Source of the DNA: Acholoe squamosa
Lineage: Eukaryota; Annelida; Polychaeta; Phyllodocida; Polynoidae
DNA length: 64,000 nt
NCBI GenBank assembly: GCA_949317995.1
Contig: OX439040.1
Coordinates: 24,361,830 to 24,425,829, forward strand
Direction: 5' to 3'
A program made the translations under genes and the position numbers. This document shows positions 27,602 through 38,617 of this stretch, in pieces; the first letter of the stretch is position 1; each line of letters opens with the position of its first letter. Under the pieces are notes generated by a model. The model had not been told where the DNA came from. It worked only from the letters and a program-made list of their open reading frames with translations, and did no database searches.

Positions 27602-28241
27602 TGCCCCATCTTATAGATACCTTCTGACAGGAATACCAGTAGACAAGAATTCTTACAATGTAACCAGGCACTCCATTGTCAACTAGCTTACTAAATAATT
27701 TTGTATGGTTGACCCTATCAAACGCTTTTGATGCGTCAAGGAAACACATAAACATAGAAGCATTAAGCGATCTGTACTTGAGAATCAATTCTTTTAGAGC
27801 ATAAATACACATATCAGTGCCATGTTTCTTCTTAAAGCCAAACTGATTATCACGAGTGATAACGTAGTTCTCAATCCTAGTTAGGAGGACAATTTCTAGT
27901 ATCTTGGATATTATACTTGCTAGTGCAATGGGCCTATAATTATCCTTACTGCTTATTTTCCCTGTTTTGTTTTTTATCATCGGGACTAGTATCACAGCCA
28001 ACATGCTAGCAGGCAGTGATCCGTGTAGTAAAAAACCTGTCAGACATGAGGAGAGCATCCCTAATAACCGTTGACTAGAATGTTTTAAATGCTCTGCATA
28101 AATGCCATCCGCACCACATGATTTGTTTTTGTCCAATTGTTTGATACATGTGTATATCTCCTCATCAAAAATAATGATCTTATCAGAGTAAACAAGCGAG
28201 TAGTTTACATTTTGAGCATTACTCTTAACGCTATTGAACAA
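27456..28241 (-). pseudogene. LINE reverse transcriptase, N-terminal and palm part
   Basis: The 261-residue frame contains KSCGADGIYAEHLKH, NYRPIALASIISKILE, NQFGFKKKHGTDMCIYALKEL, MCFLDASKAFDRVNH (first catalytic Asp) and VRNGVRQGCILSPHLFNIY. After LFNIY the frame runs into (AT)34, which is translated as alternating Ile-Tyr. Confidence 0.85.
27462..27529. repeat. (AT)34 microsatellite inside RT coding sequence
   Basis: 68 bases of uninterrupted AT lie exactly between the RT segments LFNIY and MDDL. The ancestral LFNIYMDDL codons contain a short ATATATATG run, which is the likely seed of the expansion. Confidence 0.9.
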
Positions 28242-28320
28242 TCGTATATGTTTTGCTTACCTCATTCATTATTCTTAAAAGTGCACCGCGCTCTGTGTTT
28301 ACCCCTCGTGGGTGGATAAC

Positions 28321-28789
28321 ATATGTGACCCATCCTAACAAAGTGGTACTGAAGTCGCACATTTAGAAGCCTAGATATTGCCCTTTTAAGTGGTATAGTA
28401 TCAAAAATGTCAGATTTTTCAAAATTGATATTTTAGCTTTTTTCTTACCTATAGGTAGATATCTTTCAGAAACCTTGCTTGCTAAACTGAATTTAAGCCC
28501 CAAATGCCAAAAAGACATAGCTATAGTTTTCATGGTTATATAGAATTACATAGGAATTATATAGGATTCATAAATTATATGTTTAATACGTCCATTATCT
28601 CAGTTAAAATCATTTTTAATCGATCTGACTAAAGTTACTGGCAAAAGATCTGTAGACGACCACCTGGTTCAAATATGCTAGTGTTATATACCAAATGAAA
28701 GCTCTTGTTGAGCTGTAAATGAATATGCTAATAACTTAACATTTTGTAAGTGGGACTTCCTAACCGTTTTGTAAGGATGAGTCACATAT
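28321..28789. mobile_element. MITE with 40-bp terminal inverted repeats
   Basis: The left end ATATGTGACCCATCCTAACA matches the reverse complement of the right end (ATATGTGACTCATCCTTACA), and the similarity continues to about 40 bases with few mismatches. There is no coding frame. The superfamily is not determined. Confidence 0.7.
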
Positions 28790-29703
28790 ACACATTATGT
28801 CCTAAGCTTAATGTGACAACTATTATGAACACATTTAAGATAGTAGTATCAAAATAATATTATAACCATTCTGATAGAGTTGTAGAAACCAAACTCTGTC
28901 TATTTGTTTTCTTTAATTGTGTTATCTGAATTGAGTTTATTTGCTGTTGGCATAGTTACATTTAGCGCTGCGCACTTTCAAGGTCTACCAATTTCATTGT
29001 AATTGAACGTCTTCTCTTCCCGCCCTTCCAAAATCAAACTAGTCAGGTGCAATAACATCATATTGCTTGTGTTGCTTATCATGGCTTTCAAGTTATGTTA
29101 CACCAAATTCAATCATCCATGACATTTTGTTCTATTATTTATTATGTGTCACATAACATGGGGATTTGATTATATTTTAAAGATGCTGATCTGTATTGAA
29201 TTTCTTGCATTGTAACCTTTATTTTGATATTAAAATTACAATGCTTTGGCCATTATTGTAATTTATATTTCTATAAAGCTCACTAATGGAAAAAAAACAA
29301 TAAGAAAGTTTTCTTTTATCTAATTAACTCATTTTATTATTTGACAAATTGGGCATTTTCCAACACGCCCTTCGGAAAACCATAAATTGGTACAGCATCA
29401 TTTAAAACATAGATATTGCAATTTCATACTTAGATAATTTATTGTTAGTACAATATCAATTTGATTGAGATACTTAATGTATTTATTCAGACTAATCAGA
29501 CTATGATTAAATTAGTTTGGAATTTCATACATGTCTCTCCAAGTATATGTATTGATTCAGGCTCATCAGACTATGATTAAATTAGTTTGGAATTTGGTCC
29601 AATTCTGATGAGTCTGAATCCGTTGAGTCTGATGACCTATCACAACTAGAAGAACTAGTAGAACTAGAAGAACTGCTGGACACTACGTAAGGTATCAAAT
29701 TAG
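28790..29703. other. Non-coding spacer with Ser/Asp-rich relic reading frame
   Basis: Mostly AT-rich non-coding DNA. A short duplication (CAGACTATGATTAAATTAGTTTGGAATT) occurs at about 29494 and 29567. At 29594-29700 the minus strand reads a Ser-rich, acidic stretch in the frame next to the end of the RPA-like gene, which may be its original C-terminal tail. Confidence 0.4.
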
Positions 29704-32560
29704 CTAACTTGTACAAAAATCTTTGTAGCTGGAATCAAGTGTCGCTTCCAAGACATCTCTTCTGATGAACATTTTGTTTTTTTGTCCTTCAATAGTACAC
29801 GAGAGTCGGAAAGAATTCTTATCCTTATCCTTGTTGATTGATGTAACAATGATTTCTGCATTTGTAATCTTTGCCTCGGTTATCTATAAAAGTAAATAAA
29901 TATAATGTAATATTCATCAAAATATTAGCTTAATGTCGAATCACTAAATAAATTCATATAAATAGCCAATCAATAAATAAATTGATATAATAAGTACATT
30001 TGAATAAATCATAATAATGCAAATTTAAAAAAAGTAACAAATATATTACAGATTACTCAGTTTATAAGAAATTAAAAAAAAACAAAAAAAAACAAACTTA
30101 CAATACAGTTATCTGTAAAACCATTGTTGAGTTGTCGGTTGTGAAAGGTCGTCAATGTCGCATCCTGTACCTCTAGGAGCTGTCCTCTACGAAACTTCTG
30201 TTCCCTACAAGTTCCCCACAATGACACGTCGATTTCACGTCCTTCATCTGATAATTTCATTTCTGAAAATAAATAAGGTTTTTTTAAAATAAGCTGTTAT
30301 GTAATATATTATGTACAGTTGCTCTTGTATTATTTGAAATATATGCCCAATAAATGGTAGTTCATAGTTACTTTCACAATACCACTCTAAAGAAAATAAC
30401 AAAAACCTTTCCATATTTACAAAAATTGATTTGTATATCTCTCTGTTTAAAATTATGTTTTAACTCTTCTTTTATCAAGGTATCTTTGGCTTAAAATCGG
30501 TCTCTAGATGCTCTCATTATCTTTCAAATGCTGTTTTAATCATTTTGATATTCAAGTTGAGAGAATCCTGATTGTCTGTATCTATTCTGATAAGGCAGAT
30601 ATGATGTTGACAACACAGCATGCATATCCTCAAAAATGATGATTTCACCAAACTTCAAATAATGATATTTAAGGATTCCCTCTATCAATTTACATGAAAT
30701 AAAAAACACATGATAGATTTTTTTGATTAATTTTAGAATTTTCAAGTGACATGGTCACATGGTACATGCTTTATTTGGTAACCAAGGCAACCAAATGAAT
30801 GTAAAATCGCTACTTTCAGTGTATCTGTTGCCATGGTAACCGATATGTCTGTCCAGAATCCACCAAAATATACTAAAAATTATGGTACCATCTTTTCTTC
30901 ATGAAAAACTGCCCAATGTAGGTTTTCATGAGAAAAATGAAATCATTTTACATATTTTATGATTTTTTGCCATAACTACTCATTAGAATTGGCCCAAACC
31001 TTTCTTAATTCTCTACCATGTTTAGCAGCTCACCATATCTCAGCAATAGATAGTAGAGACTAATAGTTTAAGACATGTAGAGACTACATACCATACAGCA
31101 ATATCTGAGAAAATCGGAAGATTCCATTGAAGATTGAGGGAGAAAGAGGGTACCAGAAATCAGCTAAATATTGGTGATTTACTCGCAAAAATGCGCGTTC
31201 GGTAAAAGAAGAGTTAAAACATAAAACACACCTCGGCGCAAAGCTTTATCTTTGTCTTTCAGTGTGACGGTTTTAACATCGTACAGCTAAAAAACAAATC
31301 AAATAGTAAATATAAATGAACAGAAATGAATAATATTTCATGTGAATTTTTTTTCTTATTTACTAAAAGCGTTTATACATAATCTAGTTTTTATTCTTTC
31401 AAAAGCAATTCTTTACAGAAAAATTGATAATATGAATTATAAATTTTACTGACCTCTACAATCACTCCTTTAGCTGTGAAATATTGTGTCAATGGTATGT
31501 TGGATTTTCTCAAATCCTTTATCTGAGTTATCTTGTTTATTGGTTCATTCATATCATCTGTTGCTTTAACGACAGTTTTATGATGTACATCCATAGGTTT
31601 AGCACTGCAATCAATTTAACAACTTATTATTGTGAATCTCCTTTTATGTGTTTGTAATTAATCTACCAAATTCAGTTCACTTCAAATATGAGCATACAAT
31701 CATGCCAATTTTGAAAAGACAGATTAACTTGAAATGCAAAGCATTGCACTACAATTATAAGCTATACAAATAAATCATATTCATAACACAATTAATAATA
31801 CTTACAGCTCAATTGGGGTATTACCATACAATCAATCTCCCATTGGAAAGTACAGGATAGGTGATGGTTATTGTAGTCTTCTGACGGAAGTGGAAATTGG
31901 TGTTGTGCAGGTAGACAATGACTTTAGACATCTTATCAACTAACATCAAACGTCTCCGGATTTTTGTGCTGTATTCAGTTGTTCTGTAGTTTTTGCTGAC
32001 ATTGGCTATCACACCTGTTATCTTGCCACGCACGGTTTTGTCCTCTCTTTAAAAAAAAAGAAAGTAAATGTGTCTGTGTATAAATAACATTATACATAAG
32101 GATGATGAGGGGGTAATGACATCCACAAACATATCAATAATCAGGCATGAGATTTAATTTTGACTAATGTGTATGGAACAAGATCAACATCAAAATTTCA
32201 AAATCACACCCCCCCCCAAATAAAACATTTTCTTATTGGATCTGGAAGTATCACTAGGGACATCTTTTTGATGTATAATATAAGAAATCTTATAAATATA
32301 TAAGAAATCACATTCCTGATAATATTTATTTACTTAGAGTCTACTTGAATGTTAGAACTTGTGCTATGGTTAATTCTTTTTCATCATCCAATAACTCTGA
32401 TTGATCATCGTCAGAATCATACTTAGAGTTCTTGGCCTTTTTAGACTTCTTCTTAGATCGCTTCTTTTCTTTTTTCTTCTGTTTCTTTTTATCCTTTTTA
32501 GATTTCTTAGCAGCTATTTTATCTTCGGCATCTTTTTTTCCATAAATTGATATCCATAGA
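29704..32560 (-). CDS. Spliced RPA70-like single-strand DNA-binding (OB-fold) gene
   Basis: Exons, each with GT and AG ends and matching phase, lie at: end of a Lys-rich exon at 32345, then 32046-31825, 31604-31454, 31286-31232, 30262-30102 and 29883-29704 (stop TAG). The product starts with a Lys-rich, then acidic part, followed by KITGVIANVS..RRRLMLVDK (OB-like). Next comes INKITQIKDL..AKGVIVE, LYDVKTVTLKDKDKALRR and EMKLSDEGREIDVSLWGTC..VQDATLTTFHNRQL, which strongly resembles DBD-B of replication protein A. The first exon's start is not resolved. It lies directly downstream of Helitron helicase sequence on the same strand, and animal Helitrons are known to carry RPA-like genes. A frame change in a T run near 29716 may have shortened the C-terminus. 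Confidence 0.65.
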
Positions 32561-33099
32561 ACAAATATCAGTTACACTATCTTTGTAAATAGGTTGATCT
32601 TTCACCAGTGGCAATTGATATAAATCACCAAAACAAATAATATGTATACCTCCAAATGGTAGATTGTTACCACAAATGTGCTGAATTGTAATGGAAAAAT
32701 CATATACCTATTTAAGATACTTCATCTGATGATATCACCTTAACATGTTTGAATTGTGCTTTTCATGTGCTCAAAACATCAGGATTTAATCTAACATGCT
32801 TCTTTAAACTGCCTTTAGGATTTATATGTAGAGCTGAATGATTAGTCGATCCACCTATAAGAAATGCGGCTTTTCCAGTAATTGCTAAACGTAACACTGA
32901 ATCAATAGAAAAATTTCCAATCCTAATGTCTAGACAGTGCCTGATATAAACACTTCAAAACTACGGACTTACCCGTACCACCAGAGTCAGATATGAACAA
33001 CTGCAGTTGTTCACCATTCACATAAACATGTTTCATAACATGAGAAAATATTTTTTTCTGTTCTGTATTAAGTTTGTTGTTGATAATTTTTGAGGCCAT
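32530..33099 (-). pseudogene. Helitron PIF1-type helicase fragment
   Basis: Minus-strand sequence reads LFISDSGGTGKSVVLK (Walker A), LRLAITGKAAFLIGGSTNHSALHI and HIICFGDLYQLPLVKDQPIY (Walker B region GDxxQLPP type). The frame is interrupted several times. These are the N-terminal motifs of the 5'-to-3' helicase domain of Helitron RepHel proteins. It begins at MASKIINNKLNTEQKKIF. Confidence 0.75.
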
Positions 33100-33112
33100 A
33101 AATTATCTAAGA

Positions 33113-33254
33113 AATTGAGCCTGGTGTGGAGGGCATTATCCCACAATCATGCCCAGCCCGAGGGCATGGCCAGGTCAGGCTGCGCAGCAGCCCCTGGCCG
33201 TGCCCAAGGGCTGGGCATGATTGTGGGATAATGCCTGACATACCAGGCTCAATT
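33113..33254. mobile_element. 142-bp hairpin MITE
   Basis: Almost the whole unit is one inverted repeat: AATTGAGCCTGGT..GGGCATTATCCCACAATCATG on the left matches the right arm CATGATTGTGGGATAATGCC..ACCAGGCTCAATT. It is GC-richer than its surroundings. A decayed partial copy of the same arm (GGGCATTATCC) follows at about 33327-33352. Confidence 0.75.
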
Positions 33255-33727
33255 TCGGTTCTACCATAGGTTATTTTGAGTAAATTAACTTGAATTATCG
33301 TTAGTATAACATCATTGGTCTGAGAGGGCATTATCCTCAGGGCATTATCCCAGGATTAAGCCCTGCTAGCCTCGTTTTGGTTAACATTGAACTCTATGGG
33401 ATCAAGATGCCCTCTGTTCCTGCCTATGGTAGAACTACTAATAGACCTACTGCTGTAGGCCCTTTAGAATTATCTTTACTTAGTAATACCTCATTATTAC
33501 TACTAATACCTCATTATTACTACTTTTAGCCTAGGAAAGATAAACTGATCTTTTACATTAATGGAATTGATCTCTTTATCCTTTTCCATTTCATATGCAC
33601 TAGATGATGCAAACTCAGCTGCTCTTTCATTTAACCTGTATATAGATATCTTGTATATGATCAATATCACTGTTATTAAAACAAGCAATACTATTTTGAA
33701 TACTGAGTTTTTCTTTACTGCTCAAAC

Positions 33728-34120
33728 TCATATATTCATACATAAATGATTGACCTTTTTTTTCTCCAATGTAAATTCTGGATCTGTTCTCCATGGGTGA
33801 AATAACAATACACGATAATGATCTTCTTCATTATCTTTTGATGGCAAATAATACTTGATAATTCGATTTTTAGCCCTTACAGTATATGTATACTCATCTG
33901 TAGTAAATCGCCTATTGGTAGGAGTTATTTTTTCACCTTTCAAATTGTTTTGTTTACTATATGGAGTAGTCTTTGATCTGGTAACACTTGCTGTATAATC
34001 TATCAATGTCCAACTTTCAAAATAAGAAGGTCTCTCCCTGTATTTTGAAAACTTATCTCCGACATAGATATCTGTGTCATATTTCTCTAATTCTTTCAAT
34101 TCTTTTTTCCTTTTAAGCAC
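33728..34120 (-). pseudogene. Helitron Rep-helicase linker region
   Basis: The 130-residue frame contains NEEDHYRVLLFHPWRTDPEF, which matches the ENYYR-LL-LF-PWR region between Rep and helicase domains of Helitron proteins. ESWTLIDY and TPTNRRFT are also of that type. It is on the same strand as the helicase fragment, separated from it by a MITE and decayed sequence. Confidence 0.7.
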
Positions 34121-34608
34121 ACTTATACGTTTTAACTTGGGAGCAGTATGATAACCTTCAACATCCCTGCTTGTTTGTTTGTTTAGTTTTACGTCCGGGG
34201 GCCATCGAGGAACTCAGACATTCAAGGGTTCTCGGACATTAAGTCCTTTCTTTTCTTTTTGGACAGGTATTTATATGCTGCTTGCCCGACACAGCAGTAA
34301 CCGAATCTATGAATGACCAAATCTATGAGATGAATGACCGAATCTATGAGAGGGTTGAGGGGGAAAACCGCTACCAGGGCTTCATTCCCCTACTCTTCTC
34401 GAAGGATAGCAAGTGTTCTTTTATTTGTCTGGTCCCATAGGCAGGGCCAGACAAACCACGGCCTTTGATCACTCAGACGTGGTTCACTGAGGGGGGAATC
34501 CCATTGCAAAAGACAAGCATGCAGGCCCGGGCCCGCGCATATGGACACCAGCTGCCTACATGCTCAGCCCAAGCCCCAAGAAACCCCAAGTTTGTCGCCT
34601 TTTACGAA

Positions 34609-35978
34609 GTTAGTTAGTTAGTTAGTGTTTTACGGCACGTCAGCTACTGGTGATGGCTATTTGTGCCTAAAGGTTTTATGGAAGAAAGTTTCTACTGTTT
34701 AAATTTGACTGTAGTATCCCAGGTTCTTGACATATGCAAGTATTGTATCCGGTCTGCAGGTATCAAATAACTCTTTCAGTGTTGTACATTGATGGTATTG
34801 TGCCCTGATGGGGCACTGGCTACATTCCACAAGGAAATGTTCCACCGTCAGGTGTTTTTGACACCTGTTGCAAAGCGGTCTGGGTTCTCTCTTCATGAGG
34901 TGTGAATGCGTTAGTCTGGTGTGGCCTATTCTTAGTCTGTTCATGACAATTTCTTCTCTTCTGCTCTTGCATTTGGCTTTCTTGGTTGTGCCTATCTTGG
35001 GCTGTATTTTGTAGAGTTTATTGTCTCTTTCAGCGTCCCATAACTCTTGCCACTTTTGTTGGATGTATTTCCTGATTTTCCATTTGAGGTCCTCTGATGG
35101 TAGAGGCATATCTATTGGAACTTGATTTGTTGCATCCTTGGCAGCAACGTCTGCTAGGTCATTGCCATGGATTCCTTCATGGCCTGGTACCCAAGCATAC
35201 GTTATCTTCTTTCCAGCTAGAGCAAGACTATTGTGTCGTTCCAACACTCTTTTCACGAGAGGGTGTGTCCACTTGCTATGCTGCATTGCTGACAGTGATG
35301 ATTTGGAGTCAGATACAATCAGGTAGTTGTTGCCTTCTGATGTCTCAATGTGATCTTGTGCTAGGTATAATGCATGTAGCTCTGCTGTGTAGATGGAGGC
35401 TTCGTCTGGCAGGCGTTCTTTGAAGGCATGAGGTCCTAGAACGGCTGCAGATGCTGTTTTGTCTGCCATATGTGATCCGTTGGTGTAGATTGGTACGTGA
35501 TCTCTGTAACTGTCACGCAGTTCATTGAATGCTGCTTGATATGTGGTGCTAGATGTTACCCCTTTCTTAAGCGCGGTAAGGTCCATTCTGACCTCTGGTT
35601 TGTGATATGTCCATGGGGGCATTTCCGGGTACTCTACATTAAGTACATTATCCAGAGACATTCCCGCTTCTTCTAATAGGTGGGATACCCTCACCCGAAG
35701 GGGTGCAATGTATTGGTTCTTCTTTGCTTCATATTTTGCCTTGTGCTTGGGGTTTGTCAACAATGCTGCGGCTGGGTTGTTAGGATTTGTGGCAATCCGG
35801 ATAGCATATTCAAGGGAGAGTTTCTCTCGTCTAAGGGCTAAGGGTAGTTCTCTAGCAGCGACTTGCAAACTCTTAATTCTGGATGTTCTGAATGCTCCCA
35901 AACAAATGCGGAGTCCATGGCTCTGGATCCGCTCTGCCATTGCTAGGTATGTCGCCCAGGTTGATCCATAGATACACA
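34609..35978 (-). mobile_element. LINE (I/Jockey-like) 3' fragment nested in the SINE
   Basis: The insertion is flanked by the 12-bp duplication GCCTTTTACGAA (34597-34608 and 35979-35990). The 3' end is a (CTAA)n tail (GTTA repeats at 34608-34625 on the plus strand) after GTGCCGTAAAACACTAAC. The 5' end is truncated within ORF2. It is younger than the SINE it entered. Confidence 0.85.
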
Positions 35979-36075
35979 GCCTTTTACGAATCTGGTATGC
36001 CCACTGGTAGAATGGAAGGAGAATTCCTCCTTTGTGGACTCCCAATGAAGTTATTCTGCTCCACCATGCCCTCAC
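34699..36075 (-). pseudogene. LINE ORF2 C-terminus with RNase H and zinc knuckle
   Basis: The first 32 or so residues are read from SINE sequence; the LINE part follows. An RNase H domain (about residues 195-315) shows VPIYTNGS, EASIYTAELHALYLAQ, YLIVSDSKSSLSAM and WVPGHEGIHGNDLADVAAKDA. The first catalytic position is Asn in place of the usual Asp (YTDGS). The C-terminus has RIGHTRLTHSHLMKREPRPLC.. with the knuckle CNRCQKHLTVEHFLVEC (C-x2-C-x7-H-x4-C). RNase H points to the I group of LINEs. The frame is still fully open. Confidence 0.85.
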
Positions 36076-36090
36076 ATGAAGGTCCCCACT

Positions 36091-36499
36091 TCACAGGGGG
36101 TCAACATCCCTGCTGCATCCAGTCAGAGGTAAACCTAATAAAATGTAAATAGCTTCCTGTACACATATTTCTGAACTCTTCAAGAAAACTGATCCAAGTT
36201 TACACACAGTTTTTTCTATATCTATGTTATCCTCCTTACATTGTTTCAACATGGTTTGTAGAGACAAACTTAAACCACAGTTAGTTTTGCTTATATAATT
36301 TGCTATATAAAAAAATAACTGAGTACGGATCAATGCAAACTTGACAATGCATATTAGCTTTACATACATGTAATAGATTTCTCATATACATATTTATTTT
36401 GCATTCATTTGGTTTATGTTTTAAAAATACCTTAGTATTTTTAATAGATCTTACAGCAAGCACATATTTCTCAAATGTTATCTTAAAATGATCCAACAA
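36091..36499 (-). pseudogene. Helitron Rep region with two-tyrosine motif
   Basis: Frames here read KINMYMRNLLHVCKANMHCQ, DPYSVIFLYS and FYIANYISKTNCG, followed by FLKSSEICVQEAIYILLGLPLTG. Y-x3-Y-x2-K is the catalytic tyrosine motif of Helitron Rep, and VQEAIY..LGLPL matches the conserved QEAAY-LL-LPL region. The pieces are in two frames. Confidence 0.7.
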
Positions 36500-36512
36500 A
36501 TCCTGAAAAGTA

Positions 36513-36836
36513 GTGTTATCATCATATTTACCATCATGTAATTACTTTTGTATTTCTTTATACAATTTTTTTTTTGCGAGGGGGAGCCCACATATTCATA
36601 TGTTAGTTTTTTGTAAAGATTGTCCAAAGTACACAGAAGGTGGTAATAATGTTGCACTTATTGAATATGTAGATAAATATGTATCTTGTGCTTCTTATCC
36701 TGGTGGCCAGTTACAACAGCATATACTTGGACAGACACACAATCATAGTAGTACTTGTAGAAAAGGAGGTCATCCTATTTGTTGCTTTAATTACCCTTTG
36801 CCTCCCTTTGATGAAACTGTGATATTAGAACTATAG
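36513..36836 (+). pseudogene. Helitron Rep HUH-motif fragment, opposite strand
   Basis: The frame reads ARGSPHIHMLVFCKDCPKY, which contains the HUH motif (H-I-H) of Rep nucleases, then VALIEYVDKYVSC and HNHSSTCRKGGHPICCFNYPLPP, the conserved Cys/His-rich stretch that follows in Helitrons. It is on the plus strand, unlike all other Helitron pieces here. Confidence 0.75.
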
Positions 36837-36839
36837 GGA

Positions 36840-38384
36840 CAGGTGGCTGAAGGGTAAGCTTTAAGGCCCTAGGTTGGGAGAACTGTAATTTTGCTGTGAG
36901 TAAACCATTTTGAGGAGTTGTATAGAGTGACTTTCTATGTGTGTATTAGAAGTCTGTGTGTTACAACTAAAATGGCAGCAAGTCCAAGTGTAGGGTTACA
37001 GTTTAGAAGGAGCTTAAGATGCCATGGAGATAGTTCTGTATCAGCTGAGTGTGTTTGTCACATGGAAACATCAGTAGATGTGTCAGAAACTGTAGATGTG
37101 TCAAAGAGTGCAGAAGATGTGTCAAGAGTTGCAGAGTCTAGTGCAGAAGGAGACATCTAGTGCTGTGTGGGAGGCATCAAAGGAGTCTGTAGAGAAGTCT
37201 ACAGTAAGGACAATTGATAGTGTCAAGTCATGAGATGTTGAAATTGTAATATCCAGATACTCAAGTGGAGCTAAGTAATGCACATGGAAATCGATTGTCT
37301 GGTGGATGCGGTCAGGATGCACTGAGATCATGGAGGAATGCACTGAGATACTGCATGAGGACACAAGATGCTGCAAGTGGACACTTTGTACAGAATATGT
37401 GAGTAAACTTCAGAAGGAGAATCTGAAAGTTGGAACTATATTTGCTGTGGTAAATCATTTTGATAAGTTTTGAAAGTGAAATGACTTTAATGGGAATAAG
37501 GTCTGTGTATTCAAACTAAAAATGTCAGCAAATGTTTAAGAACTGAATTAGTTAGGGAAGTGAGGGGTAAAGCCTCACCTGAGGGATCAACTCCTCACAG
37601 GGAATGATGTGCTAGAAACCGTTGTTCCCAAGATTAGGTTTATGGTATATTCAAAATTTAATAGCAGAAGTGTTTGCTGTAGTTTGCTATTTGGTTAAGA
37701 TCTTTGATAAAGAACCTATTCTGTGTAACATTTAAGTAAGAAAACAAGTTTTGTGTAGTACATGTATAATATAGTGTGTGATCATATAGTCTTAGATACA
37801 TGTTGAAGTTGAGTAACATTCTAATAGCTAATGGTGTGCTATTATTATATTTTAAGAAAAACAAGTGAAACTGAAACTACAGAAATGTAGATTTCCAAGT
37901 AACTGTTATTTTTCAAGTGAAACTGAAACTAAACAGTTGAAGGACTGTCCTGGAGGACTATGAACTAAATACTATAGTAGTATTTAACTGTTTACTCAGA
38001 GACTGAGAAACTGGACATTTAAGACAAAGCAAGGGCATTGCTATAATAGTTATGTATCATGGTTCTAAGTAAGTTCATGTAGTACATGTGGTATCTCATT
38101 AAACATTAGTATTGAGAAGGAGTGTTGGAAATGTACAATCCTATGTTGTTATGACCAATATTAGAGTGGGAAACCTCGCCGGTTAACATTGTACTTCCGG
38201 TCATGTGACTTGAATAAAACTCTCTCTGAGATTCTGCAGCCATGGAGCAAGATGTCGACTTGTAAGTCTCCCTCATTTCACCTCTAATCTACATTTTCAT
38301 CATCACTATCAACTGGCTCTTCATTATACATTTGCTCTTTGTTATTGCTATTCAAATAATCTATAGTTTCATCTAACCAATGAC
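36840..38384. other. Non-coding segment between Helitron pieces
   Basis: A diverged internal duplication about 540 bp apart is visible (TTTGCTGTG..TAAA.CATTTTGA..AG near 36890 and 37440). At 38120-38280 a TGTTGGAAATGTACAATC..AATAAAACTCTCTCTGAG stretch resembles part of an LTR, but I found no end duplication. Short frames at 36918-37160 look random. Confidence 0.4.
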
Positions 38385-38570
38385 TTAAACATTGCTGTAC
38401 GAATAAATTGAACCATTTTCCAATAAATATTGCAATGTTGTCAAAACTGCATGGGGTCTAACATTAAATTCCCTGTATGCTCTCTTAAATAATAACTTTC
38501 TTTTTAACTTTACTGATACATGACCACTGTGATTTACAGTGAACTGTATCATGAATATGTGTGGGTACAT
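38385..38570 (-). pseudogene. Helitron RepHel N-terminal region, piece 2
   Basis: The 61-residue frame reads VNHSGHVSVKLKRKLLFKRAYREFNVRP and VLTTLQYLLENGSIYSYSNV, which is consistent with the region preceding the Rep domain in Helitrons (hydrophobic VxxALxWLxxNNPLY type). Support is by order and strand more than by identity. Confidence 0.5.
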
Positions 38571-38617
38571 TTACTACATTTCCAAATAGTTTAGATTGAT
38601 TTCCTGTTGGCAATAAG

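Larger units (their letters stand above)
26610..28245 (-). mobile_element. 5'-truncated LINE with CR1/Jockey-like RT
   Basis: The minus-strand element contains most of a reverse transcriptase and ends in GTCTGAAATAAAGAACTG followed by a short AATTGAAT tail (near 26610-26635), a common 3' end of CR1-like LINEs. The 5' end near 28245 is truncated before the endonuclease. It is non-functional: its RT frame is interrupted by an expanded AT microsatellite and one further frame change. Confidence 0.75.
34172..36101 (-). mobile_element. SINE-like element (copy 1), split by a LINE
   Basis: The element ends in a (CAAA)n tail on the minus strand (TTTG repeats near 34172) and starts at ACCCCCTGTGAAGTGGGGAC (near 36101). 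The duplication CAACATCCCTGCT flanks it at 34159-34171 and 36102-36114. Without the LINE insertion it is about 540 bp. A second copy at 49626-50181 has the same two ends. Equal 5' ends in two copies favour a SINE over a truncated LINE. No tRNA head is obvious. Confidence 0.75.

Noticed and set aside
38120-38280. Possible second LTR near 38123 with AATAAA
   Set aside because: No target duplication, no clear CA end and no matching copy at the other side of the Gypsy-type element.
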